10,946 bases of DNA from JADHMP01 sp964617385 (lineage in GTDB: Bacteria > Bacteroidota > Bacteroidia > Flavobacteriales > Flavobacteriaceae): the NCBI GenBank assembly GCA_964617385.1, contig CAZTYX010000055.1, positions 1 through 10,946 of the forward strand. Reading direction: 5' to 3'. Shown in pieces: positions 1 through 6,168 of the stretch; position 1 is the stretch's first letter, and the number at the start of each line of letters is the position of its first letter. Both the position numbers and the translations under genes were made by a program. The notes beneath the pieces were generated by a model. It was given only the letters and a program-made list of their open reading frames with translations, searched no databases and was not told where the DNA came from.

Positions 1-2
1 TT

Positions 3-1151
3 TCATTTCAAACACCTTTTAATTGTATTCTCCAAATCATTTTGCAGATCCTCTATGGCTTCAATGCCACAAGAAAACCGAACCAGCTGCGGGGTTATTC
101 CTTGAGCCAAACGCTCTTCTTCAGAAAGCAAAGCGTGTGAAGTCAATCGCGGACTCAATGCTGTTGATTCTACACCAGCAAGACTCATGGAAGGTTTAAT
201 AAGTTTTAAATGTTTAAAGAAGGTTGTGGTATTGATTGACGGGGCAAGTTCAAAGGAAAGCATACCACCAAATCCTTTCATTTGCGAAACAGCTAATGCA
301 TGCTGTGGATGTGAGGTCAAACCCGGATAATATACCTGATCAACCCACGATTGTTTTTCTAAATAATGAGCCAATGCAAGGGCGTTGGCGTTTTGAGCCG
401 TCACGCGCAAAAACAAAGTCTTCATACTTCGCTCTAACAACCAAACGGTAGCCTCACTCAAGCTGCCTCCAAAATTTTTAGCTACTTCAAATATTTTATC
501 AATACGGGCTTGAGATCCCGCCACAGCACCGGCGCAAATATCACTGTGCCCGCCCAAATATTTTGTAGCGCTATGAATGACAATATCAATGCCAAAACCA
601 ATTGGATTTTGGTTTACTGGACTAGCAAAAGTGTTGTCAATCATAGACCATATCCCCTCTTGTTTGGCCCAATCAGAAAGCGCCTTTAAATCAATCAACT
701 TGAGGGTTGGATTACTGGGTGTTTCCACATAAACCCCTTTGGTATTGGGGCGTAAGGCATTTTTAAAATCATCTAGATGCACCCCTTCAGCAAAAGTGAA
801 ATCGATTTGATATTTTTTTAATTCCTTTTTGACAAAATTTCGAGTCCCCCCATAAAGGTCGTTTTGAAAAATAACATGATCACCCGGTTGTAAATGCGAC
901 AACAAGCTGGTAGAAATGGCCGCCATACCCGATCCAAATATTAATCCTGCCTCAGCGCCTTCTAAAGCAGCTATTTTTTCTGACACCCCCCGTTGGTTGG
1001 GTGTGTTAAAATAGCGAGGGTATTGACTAATTTCCACATCTTCAAAAGCATAAGAAGTGGCCATATAAAGAGGTGAAACAGACCCTTTGTGTTCGGAATC
1101 TTTTAATCCTCCGGCATGCACACAAATCGTCTGTAGGGTTGATTTCGCCAT
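3..1151 (-). CDS. Trans-sulfuration PLP enzyme (cystathionine gamma-synthase/lyase type)
   Basis: This is a complete cytosolic enzyme of the Cys/Met-metabolism PLP family (fold type I), with 382 residues from the chosen start. Numbered from the GTG three bases further upstream, the visible active site comprises a Y45-x-R47 cofactor phosphate contact from the partner subunit, the GSGM loop at 74-77, Y101 stacking on PLP, D173 (IDNTF) facing the pyridine nitrogen, the PLP lysine K198 in HSATKYLGGHSD, and R359 for substrate carboxylate. The motif YGGT at 101-104 has glycine where canonical methionine gamma-lyase has its key cysteine, which favours cystathionine gamma-synthase or gamma-lyase. The family is hard to split by eye, so the exact reaction is left open. 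ATG at 1151 is preferred over GTG at 1154. The upstream peroxidase ends in TAG at 1156-1154 within TAGTGATG, implying translational coupling. It is the last gene of the seven-gene minus-strand run. Confidence 0.9.
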   Translation of the reverse strand: MAKSTLQTICVHAGGLKDSEHKGSVSPLYMATSYAFEDVEISQYPRYFNTPNQRGVSEKIAALEGAEAGLIFGSGMAAISTSLLSHLQPGDHVIFQNDLYGGTRNFVKKELKKYQIDFTFAEGVHLDDFKNALRPNTKGVYVETPSNPTLKLIDLKALSDWAKQEGIWSMIDNTFASPVNQNPIGFGIDIVIHSATKYLGGHSDICAGAVAGSQARIDKIFEVAKNFGGSLSEATVWLLERSMKTLFLRVTAQNANALALAHYLEKQSWVDQVYYPGLTSHPQHALAVSQMKGFGGMLSFELAPSINTTTFFKHLKLIKPSMSLAGVESTALSPRLTSHALLSEEERLAQGITPQLVRFSCGIEAIEDLQNDLENTIKRCLK

Positions 1152-1153
1152 CA

Positions 1154-1705
1154 CTATTGTTCAATCCAAGCAATAACTTCAGGATCGTTGGGTTGCGTTC
1201 TTGGACTAATTACTTTAGCCAGTTGACCTTGCTCGTTAATTAAATACTTTTGGAAATTCCAAGTTACTTTAGAATCTAACTTTCCATTTTTTTCGGCTTG
1301 TGTCAAAAACTGATACACAGGATGCATATCTTTTCCTTTCACAGATATTTTTGCCATCATTGGAAAAGTGACCCCATAGTTTTGTTCACAAAATAGGGCA
1401 ATCTCTTCATTGGTGCCTGGTTCTTGACTTAAGAAGTTGTTCGCAGGAAAACCAACAATCACAAAATTATTTTTGCTATATTTTTCATACAAAGCCTGCA
1501 ATTCTTTGTATTGCGGGGTTAATCCACATTTGGAAGCGGTGTTCACAATCATAATTTTTTTGCCGCTAAGCGAACTAAAATCGAAGGTGTCTCCAGAGAG
1601 GGTTTCTACTTTAAATTGATGAATAGAAACATTGGAAGCATTTTGTGTTTGTGCCATAGCTATACATATGTTGATTAAAAAAATAAGGGCTACTAACTTT
1701 TTCAT
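1154..1705 (-). CDS. Exported glutathione peroxidase-family thiol peroxidase
   Basis: A 183-residue protein of the glutathione peroxidase family, which reduces hydrogen peroxide or organic hydroperoxides. Bacterial Cys forms usually draw electrons from thioredoxin rather than glutathione. Residues 1-18 form a signal peptide (KK, a hydrophobic stretch, then AMA before Q19), so it probably acts in the periplasm. The catalytic tetrad is visible: peroxidatic C60 in NTASKCGLT, Q94 in SQEPG, and W149-N150 in TWNF. C106 (LFCEQNYGVTFP) sits at the usual resolving-cysteine position. The frequent second cysteine of FPCNQF is alanine here (A88), so only one resolving cysteine is likely. C14 inside the signal peptide is not in a lipobox. 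It follows clpS by 46 nt and is coupled to the trans-sulfuration gene. The family assignment is secure; the electron donor is inferred. Confidence 0.93.
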   Translation of the reverse strand: MKKLVALIFLINICIAMAQTQNASNVSIHQFKVETLSGDTFDFSSLSGKKIMIVNTASKCGLTPQYKELQALYEKYSKNNFVIVGFPANNFLSQEPGTNEEIALFCEQNYGVTFPMMAKISVKGKDMHPVYQFLTQAEKNGKLDSKVTWNFQKYLINEQGQLAKVISPRTQPNDPEVIAWIEQ

Positions 1706-1738
1706 TTTTTGATTTTTTCCAAATTTCGCCCTTTTTTT

Positions 1739-1759
1739 TGGATTGAAAAAATCAATCCA
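1739..1759. repeat. 8-bp inverted repeat spanning the clpS stop codon
   Basis: Arms TGGATTGA (1739-1746) and TCAATCCA (1752-1759) are perfectly complementary around a five-base A loop. The arm at 1752-1759 includes the clpS stop codon. In the minus-strand transcript the hairpin is followed by a run of A, not U, so it does not look like an intrinsic terminator. It might be an mRNA processing or stability element between clpS and the peroxidase gene, or chance. Confidence 0.4.
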
Positions 1760-2060
1760 CTTCGGCCGACAACCCAGCCTCCAAGAGGAGTGTACAACGG
1801 GGTACCAAATCGTCTAGACTACCTGTTTTAACAATGCATTTTCCTGAAAAATGAACGATGTAGGCACATTGTTCAGCTTGTTCATAGGTATGGTCACATA
1901 CACGAACTAAGGTTTCAATCACGTGTTGAAAGGTGTTCACATCGTCATTAAATAATATTATGTGATGCTCCTTTTCGGTCATCACCTCAACAGCTTCTTC
2001 TGAAATGGGATTTTCCTTGGGTTGGGTATTGTTTAGAACGTAAAATGTAGGGCGGCCCAT
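1752..2060 (-). CDS. clpS: ClpS, ATP-dependent Clp protease adaptor
   Basis: A 102-residue ClpS adaptor, which binds N-degron substrates and delivers them to a ClpA-type unfoldase in the cytosol. The core begins near residue 33. N38-D39-D40 (FNDDVNTF) and H70 (VHFSGK) match the residues that hold the substrate alpha-amino group. F44 lies where the E. coli protein has its gatekeeper methionine, which could alter N-end residue preference (inference). The C-terminal half carries the Bacteroidota-like pattern KTGSLDDLVPRC and LLEAGLSAE. The only early ATG is at 2060, giving a 28-nt overlap with the end of prmA. M27 is the alternative start and would still leave an intact core. No clpA or clpC is in the window; the pairing with prmA and tpiA recurs in Flavobacteriia as I recall it. 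Confidence 0.95.
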   Translation of the reverse strand: MGRPTFYVLNNTQPKENPISEEAVEVMTEKEHHIILFNDDVNTFQHVIETLVRVCDHTYEQAEQCAYIVHFSGKCIVKTGSLDDLVPRCTLLLEAGLSAEVD

Positions 2061-2866
2061 TTTTCAATTGCTTTTTCAGATCGCTTTCTTAAACCTAAAA
2101 CTGTTGCCTGCTCAACAAGTTCAGGCACATCTGCAACAAAAAAACCAGAAAGAATTAAATGTCCCCCAGGTTTTAGGCAGAATAAATAGTTAGGCATCTG
2201 ATTTAAAAGTACGTTTTTATTGATATTGGCGAAAATAAAATCATAACAATCCTCCTGTTCAGGAGGATTTTCATCAGTCCAAAAGGCTATGTCTTCTTGG
2301 TTGTTTTGCACAGCATTTTCTTTACTGTTGGCCACACAATTAGAATCATTGTCTATGCCATGAATAATTTGAGCGCCACGCTTTGCAGCTAGGATAGCCA
2401 AAATGCCCGTGCCACAGCCCATATCTAAAATACTGCTGTCTTCAACTGATAAATCTAACACATACTTTAACATCATTTGCGTCGTCTCATGATGACCGGT
2501 TCCAAAACTCATTCTAGGGGTAATCACCAATTCAAAAGGGGCATCAGTTTTTGGATGAAAGTGTGCCCGAACCACACAACGATCATCAATTTCTATAGGA
2601 GAAAAACCAGTTTCCCATTCGGCGTTCCAATTGGCAGAAGCAATGGTTTCAAGGGTATATGAAATGTTCACTTCACTATTCTGAAACAATGTAATTGACG
2701 CCAAAATGTTTTTTGTCCATAGCTTTTTTGGGATATAAGCGTTCAAACCTATTGGAGTGAATTCAAAGCTTTCGAAGGGCAATTCAGAAAGGGCTGCCAA
2801 AAGGATCTCTGACCAAGGTTCATTAGGGTGAACCGTAAACGTATAAGCAATATAGGGTTGCATCAT
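2033..2866 (-). CDS. prmA: Ribosomal protein L11 methyltransferase PrmA
   Basis: A 277-residue class I SAM-dependent methyltransferase that trimethylates ribosomal protein L11. The N-terminal ~100 residues form the L11-recognition part, diverged but present. The catalytic part shows FGTGHHETT (121-129), the SAM-binding motif I LDMGCGTGIL (147-156), the acidic ribose contact in GIDND (170-174), and ANIN (213-216) at the PrmA catalytic-loop position. The C-terminus KPGGHLILSGFF (232-243) is also family-typical. The length is slightly below that of E. coli PrmA. ATG at 2866 forms ATGA with the tpiA stop (4-nt overlap), indicating coupling; a second ATG lies directly after it at 2863 and cannot be excluded. 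The 3' end overlaps clpS by 28 nt. Confidence 0.95.
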   Translation of the reverse strand: MMQPYIAYTFTVHPNEPWSEILLAALSELPFESFEFTPIGLNAYIPKKLWTKNILASITLFQNSEVNISYTLETIASANWNAEWETGFSPIEIDDRCVVRAHFHPKTDAPFELVITPRMSFGTGHHETTQMMLKYVLDLSVEDSSILDMGCGTGILAILAAKRGAQIIHGIDNDSNCVANSKENAVQNNQEDIAFWTDENPPEQEDCYDFIFANINKNVLLNQMPNYLFCLKPGGHLILSGFFVADVPELVEQATVLGLRKRSEKAIEKWAALHFTF

Positions 2867-3612
2867 AGAGCCTGTGCAATGGCCTTAAAATCATCAGGAT
2901 TTAAAGATGCTCCTCCTATCAGTCCGCCATCCACATCAGGTTTTGAAAAAATTTCTTGAGCGTTGTCTGGTTTCACACTACCGCCGTATAAAATGGTTGT
3001 GTTTTCTGCAATAGTATCGCCATATTGAGCAACCAATAAACTACGGATAAATTGATGCATTTCTTGAGCTTGTTCAGGAGAGGCTGTTTCACCTGTGCCA
3101 ATGGCCCAAACGGGTTCATAAGCTAAAATAATGCTGTTCCATCGAGAACCGTCTTGAGCAAATAATGCCTCTCTGAGTTGTTGTTCAACCACTTCGAAGT
3201 GTTTTTTTTGTTTGCGTTCTTCTAATTGTTCGCCAAAACAAAAAATTATCTCCATACCTTGATCTAGTGCAGAGGCTACCTTTTCAGCCAAAAGGGTGTT
3301 GGTTTCACCAAAATAAGTGCGGCGTTCTGAATGACCTAAAATAACACTTTCAACACCCACACTCTTAATCATATCGGCAGCCACTTCTCCCGTATAAGCG
3401 CCTGAGGGTGCTGCATGCATATTTTGTGCGGCCACACTTATGGGTGTGCCCTCGGTTAAACTTACACTTTGTGCCAAATGAACAAAAGGTGGCGCCACCA
3501 TCACACGGTTTCCAGCCGAAATAGATATATCTTTTAAAGCCATCAAAAGGGATTCAGTGGTGGCTTGATTATTATTCATTTTCCAATTTCCTGCAACAAT
3601 TTTAGTTCTCAT
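2863..3612 (-). CDS. tpiA: Triosephosphate isomerase
   Basis: A 249-residue, full-length triosephosphate isomerase interconverting dihydroxyacetone phosphate and glyceraldehyde 3-phosphate in glycolysis and gluconeogenesis (cytosolic dimer). Catalytic residues are all present: N9 and K11 in GNWKMN, H94 in ILGHSERR, and the base E166 in AYEPVWAIGTG, with the mobile loop at 167-177. The phosphate-binding elements YGGSV (209-213) and LIGGASL (231-237) close the barrel. The CFGE stretch (125-128) corresponds to the usual CIGE. Its ATG lies 3 nt after the stop of the ABC permease gene, and its TGA overlaps the prmA start, so it is embedded in the operon rather than grouped with other glycolytic genes, which is common in Bacteroidota. 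Confidence 0.98.
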   Translation of the reverse strand: MRTKIVAGNWKMNNNQATTESLLMALKDISISAGNRVMVAPPFVHLAQSVSLTEGTPISVAAQNMHAAPSGAYTGEVAADMIKSVGVESVILGHSERRTYFGETNTLLAEKVASALDQGMEIIFCFGEQLEERKQKKHFEVVEQQLREALFAQDGSRWNSIILAYEPVWAIGTGETASPEQAQEMHQFIRSLLVAQYGDTIAENTTILYGGSVKPDNAQEIFSKPDVDGGLIGGASLNPDDFKAIAQAL

Positions 3613-3615
3613 AGT

Positions 3616-4692
3616 TTAATATAGTTTTACTTGTGGATCGAGATAGACATATAGCAAATCGACCACAATATTAATAATTATAAAGAAAAAGGCAATAATT
3701 AATACCGCACCCATAATCACAGGAATATCTAAGGTATTTAAAGCTGTAACAATCTCTTTGCCTAGGCCGCGCCATCCAAAAATATATTCCACAAAAATGG
3801 CGCCTGCCAAAAGCGAGGCAAACCAGCCCGAAAGCGTTGTGATTACGGGATTAAGTGCATTTTTTAATGCATGTTTAAATAAAATGGCCCACAATGACAA
3901 GCCCTTGGCGCGTGCTGTACGGATGTAATCTTGCTCCATGATATCTAAAAGACTATTACGCATCAATTGAATAATTACAGCTAGGGGTCGAATGCCCAAT
4001 ACCAGGGCAGGAAGGACTAAATTTTTTATTTGCAATTGATGGGTTTCGCCATAGTCATCCAATTCAAATAAACTTCCTGTCATATTTAAACCGGTATATT
4101 GATGCCAAACCAAACCAAAGAGCCAGGAGGCAATGATGGCACTAAAAAAGGAGGGTAAACTCATGCCCAATGTGCTCACTACTTGTAAAATTTTATCGAT
4201 AAACCGATCCTTTTGCAACATCGAAAGAATACCTAAACCAATGCCCAACACCACTGCAACACTCATAGCAGCCACGGCCAACACGAAAGTATTTGGTAAG
4301 GTCTCTGCAATTATTTCAGACACAGGCTTGCCACGCTTTTGATAGGATGTTCTTAAATAGGGGAATTTTAACGCCAATAGTCCCTTAGTATGCTCATATA
4401 AAACCACACCCCCATACTTGTTTGGAGTATAAAAATTAAAAGCATCCGGATTTTTTGAATGAAAGGAAAGGGGCGAAAGATCATTTATAAAAAACAGATA
4501 TTGTTTCTCTACGGGCAGATCAAAGCCATATTTTTTTTTAATCAAAAGACGCTGTTCTTCATTTTGATTTTGTCCCAACATCATTTGAGAAGGGTCCCCC
4601 GGCAAAACACTAAAAAGAAAAAAAACGAGAGTGACTATTCCTAAAAGCGTGAGGCTCATTTGGAATACTTTCTGCGCCAAATAGTTAAGCAT
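3616..4692 (-). CDS. DppB/OppB-type ABC transporter permease (orphan)
   Basis: A 358-residue inner-membrane permease of the binding-protein-dependent peptide/nickel type. It has an N-terminal membrane helix (about 9-30) running into LPGDP (30-34), a long external segment (about 31-128), then a five-helix core with helices near 131-158, 168-196, 224-245, 283-303 and 325-349. The cytoplasmic loop at 253-285 with RTARAKG (258-264) is the EAA-type coupling helix contacting the ATPase. EYIFGWRGLGK (302-312) is a hallmark of DppB-like permeases. No DppC partner, ATPase or binding protein is in the window, so the substrate is unknown. The 1-nt TGATG overlap with the DUF1599 stop and the 3-nt spacing to tpiA suggest co-transcription with housekeeping genes. 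Confidence 0.9.
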   Translation of the reverse strand: MLNYLAQKVFQMSLTLLGIVTLVFFLFSVLPGDPSQMMLGQNQNEEQRLLIKKKYGFDLPVEKQYLFFINDLSPLSFHSKNPDAFNFYTPNKYGGVVLYEHTKGLLALKFPYLRTSYQKRGKPVSEIIAETLPNTFVLAVAAMSVAVVLGIGLGILSMLQKDRFIDKILQVVSTLGMSLPSFFSAIIASWLFGLVWHQYTGLNMTGSLFELDDYGETHQLQIKNLVLPALVLGIRPLAVIIQLMRNSLLDIMEQDYIRTARAKGLSLWAILFKHALKNALNPVITTLSGWFASLLAGAIFVEYIFGWRGLGKEIVTALNTLDIPVIMGAVLIIAFFFIIINIVVDLLYVYLDPQVKLY

Positions 4693-5237
4693 CAGTGCGT
4701 TTCGTAATTTAAATGAATCAAAGCAAAAACAGCATAATTAATCATGTCCAAATAGTTGGCGTCAATCCCTTCGCTGACTAATGTTTTTCCTTGGTTGTTT
4801 TCAATTTGTTTAACCCGAAGTAGTTTTTGCAGAATTAAATCTGTGAGAGAACTCACTCGCATATCTCGCCACGCTTCACCATAGTCATGGTTTTTGGCCT
4901 CCATAAGCAATTGTGCTTTTTCAAATTGTGCATCATATAGGGCAAGTGCTTCGCTGGTTGAAAAATCTGGCTGTTCAGCAATACCCTGTTCCAATTGTAT
5001 TAAGGCCATCAACGAATAATTAATTATGCCAATAAACTCAGATTCTTGACCTTCATCAACACGCTGCTCCTTAAGCTCTTGTAGTCCTCTGATGCGTTGT
5101 GCCTTAATAAATATTTGATCAGTTAATGAGGGCAGTCGAAGAATACGCCAAGCGGCTCCATAATCGTGCATTTTTTTATCAAATAAATTGCGACACCGGG
5201 TCTTAATGGCGTTATATTCTTTCTGAGTCGCTTCCAA
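4692..5237 (-). CDS. DUF1599 protein with two internal repeats
   Basis: A 181-residue, probably cytosolic helical protein of the DUF1599 family (Pfam also describes it as a nucleotide-modification-associated domain, from memory). Biochemical function is unknown. It consists of two copies of one unit offset by about 93 residues: KMHDYGAAWR (22-31) matches KNHDYGEAWR (115-124), LTD (38-40) matches LTD (131-133), and IINYSLMALI (71-80) matches MINYAVFALI (165-174). The conserved H, D, Y, W, R residues in both copies could form a ligand or metal site; this is inference. The start is TTG at 5237: there is no nearby ATG or GTG in frame, and MEATQKEY fits the N-terminus I recall for flavobacterial members. 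It is the first gene of the minus-strand run and divergent from folP. Confidence 0.88.
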   Translation of the reverse strand: MEATQKEYNAIKTRCRNLFDKKMHDYGAAWRILRLPSLTDQIFIKAQRIRGLQELKEQRVDEGQESEFIGIINYSLMALIQLEQGIAEQPDFSTSEALALYDAQFEKAQLLMEAKNHDYGEAWRDMRVSSLTDLILQKLLRVKQIENNQGKTLVSEGIDANYLDMINYAVFALIHLNYETH

Positions 5238-5309
5238 ATGCTTTATTTTTGGGTAAATTTCGAATATATTTTCGGGTACAAAAAAATATCACGTAAAAGT
5301 TATCAAGAA
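5238..5309. other. Divergent DUF1599/folP intergenic region
   Basis: This A/T-rich stretch lies between the TTG start of DUF1599 and the preferred ATG of folP. The plus strand carries a perfect TAnnTTTG box (separate entry). On the minus strand I find no exact -7 box, only a T7G run at 5279-5286 and imperfect TATATTCG, so the promoter of the seven-gene run is not identified. The folP frame is open across the whole region, but this is more likely promoter and leader than coding sequence. Confidence 0.5.
5244..5251 (+). promoter_or_regulatory. Candidate -7 promoter box for folP-cdaA
   Basis: TATTTTTG matches all fixed positions of the Bacteroidota -7 element TAnnTTTG and lies 58 nt before the preferred folP ATG. 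No TTG occurs at the expected 17-23 bp upstream; only T-rich sequence is there. A box of six fixed bases occurs about once per 2 kb per strand by chance in such DNA, so placement is the main support. Confidence 0.4.
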
Positions 5310-6140
5310 ATGGTTGACAAATCTATTCAGATTGGGGGGCAATTACATTCGTTTAAAACACCAAAAATCATGGGAATTTTAAACCTTACTCCTGATTCGT
5401 TTTATGATGGCGGACGGTTTCAAAACTCCTCTGAGGCACTCAATCAAGCAGAAAAAATGTTGGAAGAAGGTGCCGATTTTATTGATGTGGGCGCCATGAG
5501 TTCACGCCCTGGAAGCGATACCTTAACCCCTGATGAAGAAAAAAAACGCTTGCTTCCTGTTTTGGAATTTCTTCTTCAAAAAATTCCAGCACAACGTTTT
5601 TCTGTTGACACCTTTCAAAGTGCGGTGGCGCAAGAAGTCCTCGAAATGGGAATCTCTATAATTAATGATATTTCTGCAGGACAAGCCGACTCCAAAATGT
5701 TTACAACTGTGGGGCAATATAAAGCCACCTATGTGATGATGCATATGCAAGGGCAACCCAAAACCATGCAAAACAATCCCCAATACAAAAATGTAGTAGC
5801 AGATATTTTAACCTTTTTCTCTGAACGAAAACACCAAGCCGAACAGGCTGGAATAACAGATTTAATTATAGATCCGGGGTTTGGTTTTGGTAAAACCATG
5901 GCCCACAATTATGAAATACTCGCTAACCTTACTGTTTTTCACACCTTGAATCTTCCCATATTAGTGGGTGTTTCTAGAAAGTCTATGATCTATAAAGCCT
6001 TGTCGATTGAACCAAAAGACGCCCTCAATGGCAGCACCGTTTTGCACACCAAAGCACTTCTTGAAGGTGCTCAACTGCTTCGGGTGCATGATGTAAAAGA
6101 GGCTAAAGAATGTATTGATTTGGTAGCCTTAATGCAATAG
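5310..6140 (+). CDS. folP: Dihydropteroate synthase
   Basis: A 276-residue dihydropteroate synthase joining p-aminobenzoate and 6-hydroxymethyl-dihydropterin diphosphate in folate synthesis; it is the sulfonamide target. Numbered from the chosen ATG: MGILNLTPDSFYDGG (21-35) with N25 for metal-diphosphate binding, DVGAMSSRPGS (59-69) as the second loop (usual form GGxSTRPGA), VDTF (99-102), INDISAG (118-124), MHMQGQP (144-150), DPGFGFGKT (188-196), GVSRKS (220-225) and RVHDV (258-262). These are the pterin, pABA and phosphate contacts in the right order. The frame opens earlier, at ATG 5238, but the extra 24 residues are not family-like and would place a promoter-like TATTTTTG inside the gene, so ATG 5310 is preferred. 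The cdaA gene follows 28 nt downstream, probably in the same transcript. Confidence 0.96.
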   Translation: MVDKSIQIGGQLHSFKTPKIMGILNLTPDSFYDGGRFQNSSEALNQAEKMLEEGADFIDVGAMSSRPGSDTLTPDEEKKRLLPVLEFLLQKIPAQRFSVDTFQSAVAQEVLEMGISIINDISAGQADSKMFTTVGQYKATYVMMHMQGQPKTMQNNPQYKNVVADILTFFSERKHQAEQAGITDLIIDPGFGFGKTMAHNYEILANLTVFHTLNLPILVGVSRKSMIYKALSIEPKDALNGSTVLHTKALLEGAQLLRVHDVKEAKECIDLVALMQ

Positions 6141-6168
6141 ATTTTTTATTTTTACCAAAAGCAACTCT

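Noticed and set aside
236..451. Plus-strand open frame of 71 codons opposite the trans-sulfuration gene
   Set aside because: It lies wholly antisense to a clearly coding, motif-complete gene and its product resembles nothing recognisable.
3..1151. Methionine gamma-lyase as the specific call
   Set aside because: The cysteine typical of canonical methionine gamma-lyase in YGCT is glycine here (YGGT), so the broader trans-sulfuration call is safer.
1648..1705. Peroxidase as a lipoprotein because of C14
   Set aside because: The residues before C14 (I-N-I) do not form a lipobox, and a better signal peptidase I site (AMA before Q19) follows.
4133..4644. Plus-strand open frames opposite the ABC permease
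   Set aside because: They mirror the hydrophobic codons of the permease; there is no start context and no recognisable product.
5523..5783. Minus-strand open frame of 86 codons inside folP
   Set aside because: It is antisense to folP motifs; its histidine-rich look comes from reverse-reading conserved folP codons such as the MHMQG region.
6147..6154. TATTTTTA before cdaA as a -7 box
   Set aside because: It lacks the final G of TAnnTTTG and has no TTG at 17-23 bp; the 28-nt gap is better explained by co-transcription from folP.
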